A stretch of DNA of 64,000 nucleotides from Tenggerimyces flavus (lineage in GTDB: Bacteria > Actinomycetota > Actinomycetes > Propionibacteriales > Actinopolymorphaceae): contig NZ_JAFBCM010000001.1 of assembly GCF_016907715.1 (NCBI RefSeq), positions 3,038,001 to 3,102,000 of the forward strand, written 5' to 3'. The notes beneath the pieces were generated by a model. That model was not told the DNA's origin and ran no database searches. It saw only the letters and a program-made list of their open reading frames with translations. This document shows positions 53,188 through 61,398 of the stretch, in pieces. The stretch's first letter is position 1. Every line of letters begins with the position of its first letter. Made by a program: the position numbers and the translations under genes.

Positions 53188-54726
53188 TCAGGCTCTCACC
53201 TGTGCGACTCCGAACCAGGTGGCGAGCGCCCGTTCCAGACCCTCGGCCGCGCTGCCGGCCCAGGCGACGTAGCCGTCCGGACGCACCAGCACGGCCTCGG
53301 CGGGTGGGGCGTGGTCGACGGGTTGGGCGCGCACCAGCTCGACCCGATCCGCCCAGCCGGTCGCGAGGTCGGCGAGGTCGGAGCGGTCGTTCATCAGCAG
53401 CAGAACGGGCCTGGCACCGCGCATCAGGTGGGCGAAGCGGGTGAGCCCACCGTCGCCGTGGAGGGCGCGGTCGGCGAAGAAGCGGCCGGTGAGCTCGTGG
53501 TCGCCATGCTCGTAGCGGACGTCCGCGCCGGACATGAGGTCGGCGATGTGCTGGACGTTCGCCTTGTCCTGCAGCAGTTCGCCGCACAGCTCGCGGAGCG
53601 CCGTGACGTTCGGCCCGGGCGCGACGAGCGCGAGCTGCGCCCTTGTGTGCATGAGGACGCGTTCGCCGACCGGTCGGCGCTCGGTGTCGTACGTGTCGAG
53701 CAGGCCGTCCGGCGCCCATCCCTTGATCGTGGCCGCGAGCTTCCAACCGAGGTTCAGCGCATCCTGCAGGCCGAGGTTGAGCCCCGGTCCGCCCATCGCG
53801 GAGTGCACGTGCGCGGCGTCGCCGACGAGGAACACGCGGCCCTCGCGGTACCGCTCGGCCTGCCTCGAGTTGATGCCGTCGGTCGAGCGCCCCAGCATCG
53901 CCGGTACGCCGTCCGGCGGCTCGTGCATGGTCAGCTCGGCGCCGAGCACGCGGCGCGCGGCGGCGCCGAGCTCGTCGAACGTGACTGGGACGTCGTCGCC
54001 GGGGACCTCGGCGTCGGTCCACTCGAGGAACGTGACGCGGAACTGGCCGGGCACGAACATCGCGAACGCGAACAGCCCGCCCTCCGTCCTCGTGAACGTC
54101 ATCGGCCGCAGCGTGCCGTGCCCCGGGACGTCCAGCTCGCCGGTCTCCTGGTTGGCCGTCGGCGCGTCGATGCCGACGACGCCAGCGCGACCGACGAACG
54201 AGGTGTCGGTGATGCCGGGGAAGCCGATGCCGAGTTGCTTGCGGATCGCGCTGCGGCCGCCGTCCGCGGCGACGAGGTACTTGGCTTCGAGCTCGTACTC
54301 GCCACTGCTCGTCGCGATCCGCACCGTGACACTTTCGCCTTGCTGGGTGAGGCTTCTGACCTCGTGGCCGCGGCGGATCTCGACGTCGAGCTCGCTTGCT
54401 CGTTCGGCGAGAAGTTCCTCCATGCGGCGTTGCTGGATCGGCAGCACGTACATCGGGTTGCGGTCGATGCCGGCGAGGCCGAGGGTCATGGCCGCGAACG
54501 GGTACGCCGGGACCGCGGTCGGTGGCTGCGTCGTACCGGCGAAGCGCTCGTAGATGCCGCGGAAGTCCAGCGCCTGGTTGACCTGGCCGACGAGTCCGTT
54601 CGCTTTGGGTGACACGTCAACTTCTTCGCGACGTTCCAGCACGAGCGGCTTGACGCCGGCGAGGGCGAGCTCGGTGGCCATCAGGAGGCCGTTCGGTCCG
54701 GCGCCGGCGATGATGACGTCGTACAT
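53188..54726 (-). CDS. Group A FAD-dependent monooxygenase (PHBH/MhpA-like)
   Basis: A 512-residue protein from ATG 54726, with AAGGAG 7 bases before it. FAD-binding motifs are complete: GAGPNGLLMATELALAG (GxGxxG, about 8-24), YLVAADGGRSAIRKQLG (DG motif), and GDAAHVHSAMGGPGLNLGLQ (GD motif). The C-terminal thioredoxin-like domain (about 400-512) fits phenol/aromatic hydroxylases or rifampicin monooxygenase-type proteins. The TetR gene upstream on the same strand probably controls it. Substrate not deducible. Confidence 0.9.
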   Translation of the reverse strand: MYDVIIAGAGPNGLLMATELALAGVKPLVLERREEVDVSPKANGLVGQVNQALDFRGIYERFAGTTQPPTAVPAYPFAAMTLGLAGIDRNPMYVLPIQQRRMEELLAERASELDVEIRRGHEVRSLTQQGESVTVRIATSSGEYELEAKYLVAADGGRSAIRKQLGIGFPGITDTSFVGRAGVVGIDAPTANQETGELDVPGHGTLRPMTFTRTEGGLFAFAMFVPGQFRVTFLEWTDAEVPGDDVPVTFDELGAAARRVLGAELTMHEPPDGVPAMLGRSTDGINSRQAERYREGRVFLVGDAAHVHSAMGGPGLNLGLQDALNLGWKLAATIKGWAPDGLLDTYDTERRPVGERVLMHTRAQLALVAPGPNVTALRELCGELLQDKANVQHIADLMSGADVRYEHGDHELTGRFFADRALHGDGGLTRFAHLMRGARPVLLLMNDRSDLADLATGWADRVELVRAQPVDHAPPAEAVLVRPDGYVAWAGSAAEGLERALATWFGVAQVRA

Positions 54727-54803
54727 GACTTTCTCCTTGTTTTGGGCGCGTTTCATGGAGCCTGCGGCGCGCGCAAGCTTGGGTTGACGGGCGTGTGGCG
54801 GGC

Positions 54804-55403
54804 TTAGCTCTGGGGGTCGGGGAGGCCGGAGGTGACCTGTTCGAGGGACTCGCGGAGGAGGTCGCCGAGCGGTTGGGGTCGGTCGGTCGTGTGCATCCAG
54901 TGGGTGGTGGCGACGTCGTACGCGACGCCGACCATCTGGGCGACGAGCTTCGGGTAGAGGTCGCGCTCGGGGTTGGTGCCGGTACGTTCGGCGATAACCT
55001 CGGCGAGGGTGCGACCGGCGACGATGTACGCTTTGGCGATTTCGCCTTGCAGGGCAGGGGTTTCGACCATCACTCGTACGCCCTCGACCCACCCGGCGGG
55101 CGGCTCGGCGTCGAGACCGTCCTGGTCGAGAACGGCGGCGGTGATCGCCGTCCAGATCGGCTCGTCCTTGGGGCGTTCGCGAAGCAGGCTGGCGATGACG
55201 GTGATGCGGTCGAGGTGGCGGGCGGCGACGGCTTCGGCCTTGCTGGAGAAGTAGTTGTTGAACGTTCGCGGCGAGACGCCCGCCTCCGCGGCGATGTCCT
55301 CGACAAGCACGTTCTCGAAGCCGCGCTGGACGGAGAGCTTGACCGCGGCCCAGCTGAGGGCTTGGCGGGTCTGTTCTTTCTTGCGCTCTCGGAGTCCGGC
55401 CAT
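54804..55403 (-). CDS. TetR-family repressor
   Basis: A 199-residue protein from ATG 55403. N-terminal HTH (about 8-55): RERKKEQTRQALSWAAVKLS, FENVLVEDIAAEAGVSPRTF and NNYFSSKAEAVAARH. The rest is the helical ligand-binding domain (MftR-type C-terminal features). Encoded 77 bp before the monooxygenase on the same strand, so likely regulates its own operon. The upstream divergent region holds GTGCGCAC, a palindrome that is a candidate operator. Confidence 0.92.
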   Translation of the reverse strand: MAGLRERKKEQTRQALSWAAVKLSVQRGFENVLVEDIAAEAGVSPRTFNNYFSSKAEAVAARHLDRITVIASLLRERPKDEPIWTAITAAVLDQDGLDAEPPAGWVEGVRVMVETPALQGEIAKAYIVAGRTLAEVIAERTGTNPERDLYPKLVAQMVGVAYDVATTHWMHTTDRPQPLGDLLRESLEQVTSGLPDPQS

Positions 55404-55459
55404 GGTGAGGAGGCTAGCACGATTATTGCGCGGTGCGCACTTTTGCTGGACATGCAAGG

Positions 55460-55488
55460 TTGCCTTAGTGGAAAGCTTGGGTTACTTT
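55460..55488 (+). promoter_or_regulatory. Sigma70-type promoter candidate
   Basis: -35 TTGCCT (55460-55465), 17-bp spacer, -10 TACTTT (55483-55488), 29 bp before the hypothetical gene at 55517. Best canonical promoter match seen in the window. Confidence 0.45.
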
Positions 55489-55516
55489 CCTCTCAGGCAA
55501 CCAACGAGGGAGGGCC

Positions 55517-56065
55517 ATGGTGGATCCGGGAACGGCGGACGAGGCGCTGGGCATCCTGCGCTCGGGGCGGGATCAGGTCCGGCGGGAGAACGACCGGCGC
55601 GAGCGGGCGATGCTCGGGGCGCGTGCGGTGGCGACGATGCTCCGGCTGGGGTGCGGGGACATTCGAAGCCCGGGGCTGCGGCGAACGAGCGGCGTCGCGG
55701 TGCGGCTCGGGATCGTCGGTTGGGCCTGGTGGATGGGCGACCGCACGAAGGTGATGGGGCTGTGGAGCGGCCAGGGAGAGCGCATCCGGGCGGCGGCTGA
55801 GCGGCTCAAGCAGTCGCGGGAGGAAGGCGCGCCGGACCCGCCGCTGAAGGAGCAAGTGCGGACGGCGTGGGGAGCGATGGGTCCGGAGGCCAAGCGGGCG
55901 TTGGCGCTCAGCCTGGGTCTGTCGGTGACGGAGTGGGTGGTGGTGGCGGGCTTCCGGCGGAGCAGGATGCGGTACCCGCACCTCGCGGCCGGCGTGGTGA
56001 TGGCCGCGGCCCACACGACGGTGGGCTGGCTCCGGCTGCGAAAGCGGGCGGCCGATGACAACTGA
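55517..56065 (+). CDS. Hypothetical protein with one or two hydrophobic segments
   Basis: A 182-residue protein preceded by GAGGGAGGG. A charged helix at 10-40 is Arg/Glu rich (SGRDQVRRENDRRERAM). Modestly hydrophobic stretches occur at about 60-75 (AVRLGIVGWAWWMG) and 120-160 (ALALSLGLSVTEWVVVAGF, AAGVVMAAAHTTVGW). The C-terminus is basic (RLRKRAADDN). I recognise no family. It overlaps the following winged-helix gene by 11 bp, so the two are coupled and it may be that regulator's partner or target. Confidence 0.6.
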   Translation: MVDPGTADEALGILRSGRDQVRRENDRRERAMLGARAVATMLRLGCGDIRSPGLRRTSGVAVRLGIVGWAWWMGDRTKVMGLWSGQGERIRAAAERLKQSREEGAPDPPLKEQVRTAWGAMGPEAKRALALSLGLSVTEWVVVAGFRRSRMRYPHLAAGVVMAAAHTTVGWLRLRKRAADDN

Positions 56066-56375
56066 CCCGGCCCCGGTAAGCGGGCTGCACGACCTTCTGC
56101 TCGACCCCACCCGCCTCCGCATCGTGGCCGTGGTGGCCCCGGCGTCGAAGGTGGAGTTCAGCTTCGTCCGCGAGGCCACGGGCCTGAGCGACTCGGCATT
56201 GTCGAAGCAGCTGCGGACGCTGACCGAGGCGGGGCTGGTAGAGCAGGAGAAGCTGCGAACGGGACCAGCCCGTTCGCGAACGTGGATCAAGCTGACCCCC
56301 GACGGCCGCGCAATCCTCACCGCCCACACCGAGGCCCTGACCTCGATCGCCCGCCACTCGGCCACGCCGGAGTAG
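56055..56375 (+). CDS. Small winged-helix regulator (ArsR/MarR-like, PadR-group)
   Basis: A 106-residue protein starting inside the upstream gene. It is nearly all one winged HTH: LHDLLLDPTRLRIVAVVAPA, FSFVREATGLSDSALSKQLR (recognition helix) and LTEAGLVEQEKLRTGPARSR wing. This matches the 'winged helix DNA-binding domain' group often found with a membrane protein. No metal-binding Cys as in ArsR metal sensors. Ligand unknown. A strong hairpin terminator follows its stop. Confidence 0.85.
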   Translation: MTTDPAPVSGLHDLLLDPTRLRIVAVVAPASKVEFSFVREATGLSDSALSKQLRTLTEAGLVEQEKLRTGPARSRTWIKLTPDGRAILTAHTEALTSIARHSATPE

Positions 56376-56391
56376 CCGCCGCCCAGTCGAC

Positions 56392-56435
56392 TTGTTGGAC
56401 AGATCTCGGCCTAGATCCCGGGATCTGTCCAACAA
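56392..56435. terminator. Hairpin terminator
   Basis: Perfect 14-bp stem TTGTTGGACAGATC with its complement and a 16-base loop containing CCCGGG, 17 bp after the winged-helix stop. Separates that operon from the tad operon. Confidence 0.75.
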
Positions 56436-56632
56436 CTCCGCCGACCGCTCTCACCGCCGCGCCGCACGGGGGAGCCGACGCCTGCTCCCGCCGAGCGCGA
56501 CACGCCGGTCACTCTCCGTGACAAGGAACCGTCCCCACCCGGCCAGCGTCTCTCGTATCGCCTGTCATGCAAGGGACGCCAAGGACGACGTCCGGACCCT
56601 GTGGACATCGGTTCGCGCAGGCAAACACACGC

Positions 56633-56770
56633 ATGACAGAATCCCGAGGCGGGCAGGACCAACCGGACTATCCGGCGGCTGCGGGATTCGGCGGGATGCA
56701 GGGGCACATGCAGGGGTATCACCAAGAGCGACACGACTCACCGAGAGCGCGGGGTGCGACGGGCTCATGA
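56633..56770 (+). CDS. Possible short leader protein overlapping tadA
   Basis: A 45-residue frame, MTESRGGQDQPDYPAAAGF and onward, Gly/Gln/His rich, with no domain. It is kept because its TGA overlaps the tadA ATG (ATGA), the arrangement used for coupling elsewhere in this operon. There is no strong ribosome site. It could be a chance open frame. Confidence 0.3.
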   Translation: MTESRGGQDQPDYPAAAGFGGMQGHMQGYHQERHDSPRARGATGS

Positions 56771-58005
56771 CTGCGGTCGACATCATCGACGCCGAAGTGC
56801 GGGAGCAGGTACGCCGGCAGGGGTTGGATCCCCTGGTGGAGGCCGCTGCCGTACGGAGGCTCATCGACGCGGCGGTGCTCCAGTACGACGAGCGCACGCT
56901 GGTCCAGACACTTCCTCCACTCGGCGACGTCCGCGAGGTGGTCCGCGAGGTCTTCAACGCGATCGCCGGCTTCGGCCCACTCCAGAAGTACCTCGACGAT
57001 CCCACGATCGAAGAGATCTGGATCAACGAGCCCTCGAAGGTCTTCATCGCGAGGAACGGTCGCAGCGAGCTCACCACGACGGTGCTCACCGCCGACGAGG
57101 TGCGCGACCTGTGCGAGCGCATGCTCAAGACCACCGGCAGGCGGATCGACTTCTCCACCCCGTTCGTCGACGCGATGCTCCCCGACGGCAGCCGGCTGCA
57201 CGTCGTGATCCCGGACATCACCAGGACGCACTGGGCGATCAACATCCGGAAGTTCGTCGTCAAGGCGACCCACCTCGAGGACCTCGTGTCGCTCGGCACG
57301 ATCTCCAGCCAGGGCGCGGCATTCCTCGAAGCGTGCTCGGTCGCCGGCCTCAACATCCTGGTCGCCGGTGGTACGCAGGCAGGCAAGACCACCTTGCTCA
57401 ACTGCCTCGCCGCCGCCGTTCCCCCGCGGGAGCGCGTGATCAGCTGCGAAGAGGTCTTCGAGCTGAAGATCCCGCTGCCCGACTGGGTGTCCATGCAGAC
57501 AAGGCAGTCCAACCTCGAGGGAACGGGCGAGATCCGGCTCCGCAACCTCGTCAAGGAAGCCTTGCGGATGCGCCCCAGCCGCATCATCGTCGGTGAGGTA
57601 CGTGCCGAGGAGTGCCTCGACCTCCTCATCGCACTGAACTCCGGCCTCCCCGGCATGTGCACCATCCACGCCAACTCCGCGCGCGAGGCCATCACCAAGA
57701 TGTGCACGCTCCCGCTGCTCGCGGGAGAGAACATCGGCTCGAGGTTCGTCGTCCCCACGGTCGCCGGCGCGGTCGACATCGTCGTCCACACCCAGCTCAT
57801 TGAGAGCGGCAGACGACGTGTAAGAGAGATCTGCGCGGTCCCCGGCCGCGTCGAGGGCGACATCGTCGAGCTCGAGCCGATCTTCGTCCTCCGCGGCGAC
57901 CGCCTGGTCCGCGCCGACGGTTACCCGCCGCACGTCGAGCGCTTCGAGCGCATCGGGTACGACCTGTCCCGCCTCCTCGCGCCTCGCTTCGAAGGAGTGG
58001 CGTAG
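56767..58005 (+). CDS. tadA: TadA/CpaF secretion ATPase of the Tad pilus system
   Basis: A 412-residue cytoplasmic motor that powers pilin assembly. N-terminal domain about 1-165 with GFGPLQKYLDDPTIEEIWIN. Walker A GGTQAGKTT (201-209), Asp box, and EEVFELKIPLPDWVSM in which Glu is in the Asp-box place. Walker B RIIVGEVRAEECLDLL and the His box GMCTIHANSAREA follow. Start ATG 56767 fits the family length. First main gene of tadA-tadB-tadC-flp-tadE-tadE-tadG, with 3-bp gap to tadB. Confidence 0.92.
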   Translation: MTAVDIIDAEVREQVRRQGLDPLVEAAAVRRLIDAAVLQYDERTLVQTLPPLGDVREVVREVFNAIAGFGPLQKYLDDPTIEEIWINEPSKVFIARNGRSELTTTVLTADEVRDLCERMLKTTGRRIDFSTPFVDAMLPDGSRLHVVIPDITRTHWAINIRKFVVKATHLEDLVSLGTISSQGAAFLEACSVAGLNILVAGGTQAGKTTLLNCLAAAVPPRERVISCEEVFELKIPLPDWVSMQTRQSNLEGTGEIRLRNLVKEALRMRPSRIIVGEVRAEECLDLLIALNSGLPGMCTIHANSAREAITKMCTLPLLAGENIGSRFVVPTVAGAVDIVVHTQLIESGRRRVREICAVPGRVEGDIVELEPIFVLRGDRLVRADGYPPHVERFERIGYDLSRLLAPRFEGVA

Positions 58006-58008
58006 TCG

Positions 58009-58872
58009 ATGGGCATCCTCGTCGGCCTCATGCTCGGCCTCGGGATCGTTCTGATCGCGCGGACGTTCATGAAGCCCGCGCCGAAGCAGGAGAAGACCGG
58101 TCCGAGCTTCCAGGACCGGACCGAGGACCTGCTTGCCCAGGCGGGCATCGAGGCCGTGTCGCCCGGACAGCTCATCGGCGCGTGCGTCGGCATGGGCCTG
58201 TTCGTGCTGCTCATCGTGTTCCTGGTGTCCGGCGGCGTGATCCCCGTCGCCCTCGCGTTCGGCACGATGGCGGCCTACCTGCCGCTGGCGCTCGTACGCA
58301 TGCGCGCGCGGGCACGACGGCAGGAGCTGCGTGAGCTGTGGCCGGACGTCGTCGACAACCTCGCGTCGAGCGTACGAGCCGGCCTCTCGCTCCCCGAGGC
58401 CCTGATGCAGATCGGCCACCGCGGACCCGAAGCGCTCAGAAGGCAGTTCCAGCGCTTCGGCGAGGACTACCGCGCGACCGGTCGCTTCAACGACTGCCTG
58501 GACCGGCTCAAGCGCAACCTCGCCGACCCCGTCGGCGACCGGATCGTCGAGTCGCTGCGGATCGCCCGAGAGGTCGGCGGTAGCGACCTCGGCCGGCTGC
58601 TGCGCACGCTGTCGGGCTTCCTCCGCGAGGACGTACGGACCCGCGCCGAGCTCGAGGCCCGCCAGTCCTGGACCGTCAACGGCGCGAAGCTCGCGGTCGC
58701 GGCGCCCTGGATCGTGCTCGCGTTCCTCGCCTTCCAGCCGGAGATCATCTCCCGGTACAACTCTCCGATCGGTTTCCTGGTCCTCCTCATCGGCGGCGGC
58801 ATGTGCGCGCTGGCGTACCGCCTGATGCTCCGGATCGGACGCCTCCCCGAGGAAGAGCGGGTGCTGCGATGA
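58009..58872 (+). CDS. tadB: TadB-like inner-membrane platform protein (T2SSF)
   Basis: A 287-residue protein. N-terminal membrane segment 2-18, two more at about 62-88 (FVLLIVFLVSGGVIPVALAF), and two at the C-terminus (about 223-245, 252-270). The T2SSF domain lies at about 105-225: ELRELWPDVVDNLASSVRAG, LSLPEALMQIGHRGPEALRR, and GGSDLGRLLRTLSGFLRED. With TadC it forms the assembly platform driven by TadA. Overlaps tadC by 4 bp (ATGA). Confidence 0.88.
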   Translation: MGILVGLMLGLGIVLIARTFMKPAPKQEKTGPSFQDRTEDLLAQAGIEAVSPGQLIGACVGMGLFVLLIVFLVSGGVIPVALAFGTMAAYLPLALVRMRARARRQELRELWPDVVDNLASSVRAGLSLPEALMQIGHRGPEALRRQFQRFGEDYRATGRFNDCLDRLKRNLADPVGDRIVESLRIAREVGGSDLGRLLRTLSGFLREDVRTRAELEARQSWTVNGAKLAVAAPWIVLAFLAFQPEIISRYNSPIGFLVLLIGGGMCALAYRLMLRIGRLPEEERVLR

Positions 58873-59810
58873 GAGTCCTCTTGCTGGGTGGGCTGTTCGG
58901 CGCCCTCATCGGGTTCGGCCTGCTGCTGATGTTCGTCCGCGTCCCGGCGTTTCGCAGGCCCCGCTTGGACGATCGGCTCGCACCGTACGTACGCGACGCG
59001 CCCGGGGTCGGTGGCTTTTACCAGCTGGGTGACCGTACGTTCACGCCGTTCCCCACGCTGGAACGCATCCTCCGGCCGTACTTCCGCGACGGCGCGCGAC
59101 TGCTCGAACGCATCCTCGGCGGCGGCGCGGTCGTCCGGCGAAGGCTGCAGCAGGCCGGCCAGGACATGACGCTCGAGGAGTTCCGCATCGAGCAGCTGAT
59201 CTGGGGCGCGCTCGGGTTCGCGTTCGCGCTGGTGATCTCGCTGCTCGCGTTCGTGGCGCGCGGCGCCAGCCCCGTCGCGTTGCTGGTGCTGTGTGTGGCG
59301 GCGTTCGTCGTCGGCGTGCTGCTCCGCGACCGGCGGCTGGTCAGTCAGGTCAAGCACCGCGAGTCGCTGATGATCGCCGAGTTCCCCACCGTGGCGGACA
59401 TGTTGGCGTTGTCGGTGACCGCGGGCGAGGGTCCCGTCGCGGCGCTCGAACGGGTCTCTCGCACCAGCAAGGGCGAGCTCGCCAAGGAGTTCCGCTCGGC
59501 GATCCAGGACGCGCGCACCGGCCTCTCGCTGGTCGAGGCGCTGGAGAAGGTCGGCGACCGTACCAACCTGACCGCGCTGGCGAGATTCGTCGACGGTATC
59601 GCGATCTCGGTCGAGCGAGGCACGCCGCTCGCGGACGTGCTTCGTGCTCAGGCCGCCGACGTTCGCGAGTCAGGCAAGCGCGAACTCATCGAGACCGGCG
59701 GTAAGAAAGAGATCGGGATGATGATCCCGATCGTGTTCCTCGTGCTCCCTGTGACCGTGCTCTTCGCGTTCTTCCCTGGCGCCATCGGGCTCCAGATGGT
59801 GACCCAGTGA
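58869..59810 (+). CDS. tadC: TadC-like inner-membrane platform protein (T2SSF)
   Basis: A 313-residue protein from ATG 58869 overlapping the tadB stop. N-terminal membrane segment (1-23), pair at about 115-150 (ALGFAFALVISLLAFVA), and C-terminal segment about 285-308 with MIPIVFLVLPVTVLFAF. T2SSF motifs: IAEFPTVADMLALSVTAGEG, ARTGLSLVEALEKVGDRT and FVDGIAISVERGTPLADVLR. Partner of TadB in the membrane platform. Confidence 0.88.
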   Translation: MRVLLLGGLFGALIGFGLLLMFVRVPAFRRPRLDDRLAPYVRDAPGVGGFYQLGDRTFTPFPTLERILRPYFRDGARLLERILGGGAVVRRRLQQAGQDMTLEEFRIEQLIWGALGFAFALVISLLAFVARGASPVALLVLCVAAFVVGVLLRDRRLVSQVKHRESLMIAEFPTVADMLALSVTAGEGPVAALERVSRTSKGELAKEFRSAIQDARTGLSLVEALEKVGDRTNLTALARFVDGIAISVERGTPLADVLRAQAADVRESGKRELIETGGKKEIGMMIPIVFLVLPVTVLFAFFPGAIGLQMVTQ

Positions 59811-59834
59811 GATTGCAGTGAGAAAGGACCAACG

Positions 59835-60059
59835 ATGAAAGACGCAACGAAGGAGAACAAGGTGCTCCGCGTCATAGCGGGCCTGCACGCACGCCTGCTG
59901 AACGCCCGGTCTGGCGAGCGTGGCGACATGGTGGGCTGGGTCCTCATCACGGTGATGACGGCTGCCCTCATCGCGGCCCTCTGGCTGTTCCTCGGCCCGC
60001 AGCTCACCCAGCTTCTGCAGGACGCCCTGAACAAGGCGCGAGGCTCCGTACCGGGATGA
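59835..60059 (+). CDS. Small Flp-like prepilin candidate
   Basis: A 74-residue protein with GAAAGGA upstream. A basic N-terminal leader of about 30 residues ends in GERGD, then a single hydrophobic helix (about 32-56, MVGWVLITVMTAALIAALWL). Size and position between tadC and tadE fit the major pilin. However, the canonical +5 Glu after the Gly cleavage site is Trp here, so processing and helix packing may differ. Ends in LNKARGSVPG. Confidence 0.7.
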   Translation: MKDATKENKVLRVIAGLHARLLNARSGERGDMVGWVLITVMTAALIAALWLFLGPQLTQLLQDALNKARGSVPG

Positions 60060-60062
60060 CGG

Positions 60063-60464
60063 GTGACTGACGCGCGCGGCAGTGGCGGGTCGGAGGACGG
60101 CTCGGCCGCGACCGAGTTCGTCCTCGTGATGCTGGTGCTGCTGCCCTTGTTCCTCGGCATCTTCCAGCTCGGGCTGTTCCTGCACGTACGGAACACCCTC
60201 ACCGCGTGCGCGCACGAGGGAGCCCGGCAGGCCGCCAACTACAACGGCACCCTCGGCGAGGGCAGGGCCGTTGCCGAGGACTGCATCTCGGACTCGCTGT
60301 CGCCCGGCATGGCCGGTGGCACGACGACGGGTACCGGAAGCGCCGGCGGCCAGTTGCTGATGGTCGTGAGCGTGCGGGCGACCATGCCGGCGATCGGGTT
60401 CTGGGGGCCGCGCTTCCAGTTCGTCGTGTCGGGGCACGCCGTGAAGGAGCCGACGCCGGCATGA
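60063..60464 (+). CDS. TadE-like pseudopilin, first
   Basis: A 133-residue protein from GTG 60063. The prepilin-type site is DG^SAATEFVLVM: Gly at -1 and Glu at +5. One hydrophobic helix follows (about 19-40). The extracytoplasmic part has Cys in LTACAHEGARQAA and EDCISDSL. TadE/TadF pseudopilins prime or regulate pilus assembly. It overlaps the next tadE-like gene by 4 bp (ATGA). Confidence 0.85.
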   Translation: MTDARGSGGSEDGSAATEFVLVMLVLLPLFLGIFQLGLFLHVRNTLTACAHEGARQAANYNGTLGEGRAVAEDCISDSLSPGMAGGTTTGTGSAGGQLLMVVSVRATMPAIGFWGPRFQFVVSGHAVKEPTPA

Positions 60465-60934
60465 GAGCGATCCTGGCGCGCCTCCGCGACGAGCGAGGCA
60501 GCGGCGAACGAGGCAGTGGCGAACGGGGCAACGCGGTCGTCGAGTTCTGCTATCTCGCGATCCTGTTCCTCATCCCGCTCGTCTACATCATGCTCGCGGT
60601 CTTCGACGTGCAGGCGGCGGCGTACGGCGTCTCGGCGGCGACCCGCGAGGCCGGCCGGGCGTTCACGCTCGCCAACAGCGTGGGCGAGGCGGAGACGCGG
60701 GCGCGGCAGGCCGCGGACTACGCGCTGCGCGACCAGGGCCTGTCGATCGGCGCGGTCGACTTCACGTACCGGTGCCCGGGCGGTTGCCTCCAGCCGGACT
60801 CGACGGTGGTCGTCACGATCACTCGTACGGTGCCGCTGCCGTTCATCCCGGACGCGATCGGCGGCCCGCTGGCCTCGATCCCGGTGACCAGCACCCACAC
60901 GACGCCGTTCGGTCGCTACCGGGCGGGGAGGTGA
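60461..60934 (+). CDS. TadE-like pseudopilin, second (TadF-like)
   Basis: A 157-residue protein from ATG 60461 overlapping the previous stop. The leader contains the direct repeat RGSGERGSGERG. Then G^NAVVEFCYLAILFLIP shows Gly -1 and Glu +5 before one membrane helix (about 26-46). Extracytoplasmic part with YRCPGGCLQPDSTVVVTITR, where two Cys may form a disulfide. Paired with the first TadE-like protein as in other Tad operons. Confidence 0.85.
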   Translation: MRAILARLRDERGSGERGSGERGNAVVEFCYLAILFLIPLVYIMLAVFDVQAAAYGVSAATREAGRAFTLANSVGEAETRARQAADYALRDQGLSIGAVDFTYRCPGGCLQPDSTVVVTITRTVPLPFIPDAIGGPLASIPVTSTHTTPFGRYRAGR

Positions 60935-60940
60935 GACGCG

Positions 60941-61375
60941 ATGCGACGCATGGCTGACGAACGCGGCCAGATGACGGTGTTGATCATCGGCTTCGGCGTG
61001 ATCATCATCCTGCTGATGGTGGTCGTCTTCGACGCCTCTCAGGTCTTCATCTACCGCCGCGGCCTGGCCGCCATCGCCGACGGCGCGGCGCTAGCGGCGA
61101 CGAACGGCATCGACGACGAGGCGATCTACACCGGCGGCGTGATCGGCAACAAGGTCGTGCTGAGCGAGGAGCTCGCCCGCATCGAGGTGCAGGCGTACAT
61201 GCAGGACGTGGCCGACGACTCGATCAACTGCGACGTGACCGGGATCAACGCGGCCGAGGTCACGGTGGATTGCGAGGGTACGGCGCACCTCCCGATCGTC
61301 AACGCCATCTCCGGAGCGGGCGCGCTGACCGTCTACGCGGAGGCGTCCGCGGAGACCTTCGCCACGGCGGGCTGA
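60941..61375 (+). CDS. TadG-like Flp pilus protein (TadE/G-like N-terminal domain only)
   Basis: A 144-residue protein. [20 protein letters not shown] begins a 'putative Flp pilus-assembly TadE/G-like' helix (about 12-34), followed by [20 protein letters not shown], the conserved part of that domain. It lacks the von Willebrand A-like region of full TadG, which is normal for actinobacterial versions. Cys pair at CDVTG and VDCEG. Last gene of the tad operon, 23 bp before prfB. Confidence 0.8.
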   Translation: MRRMADERGQMTVLIIGFGVIIILLMVVVFDASQVFIYRRGLAAIADGAALAATNGIDDEAIYTGGVIGNKVVLSEELARIEVQAYMQDVADDSINCDVTGINAAEVTVDCEGTAHLPIVNAISGAGALTVYAEASAETFATAG

Positions 61376-61398
61376 TCCGGCGCGTAGGCTTGGCGTTT

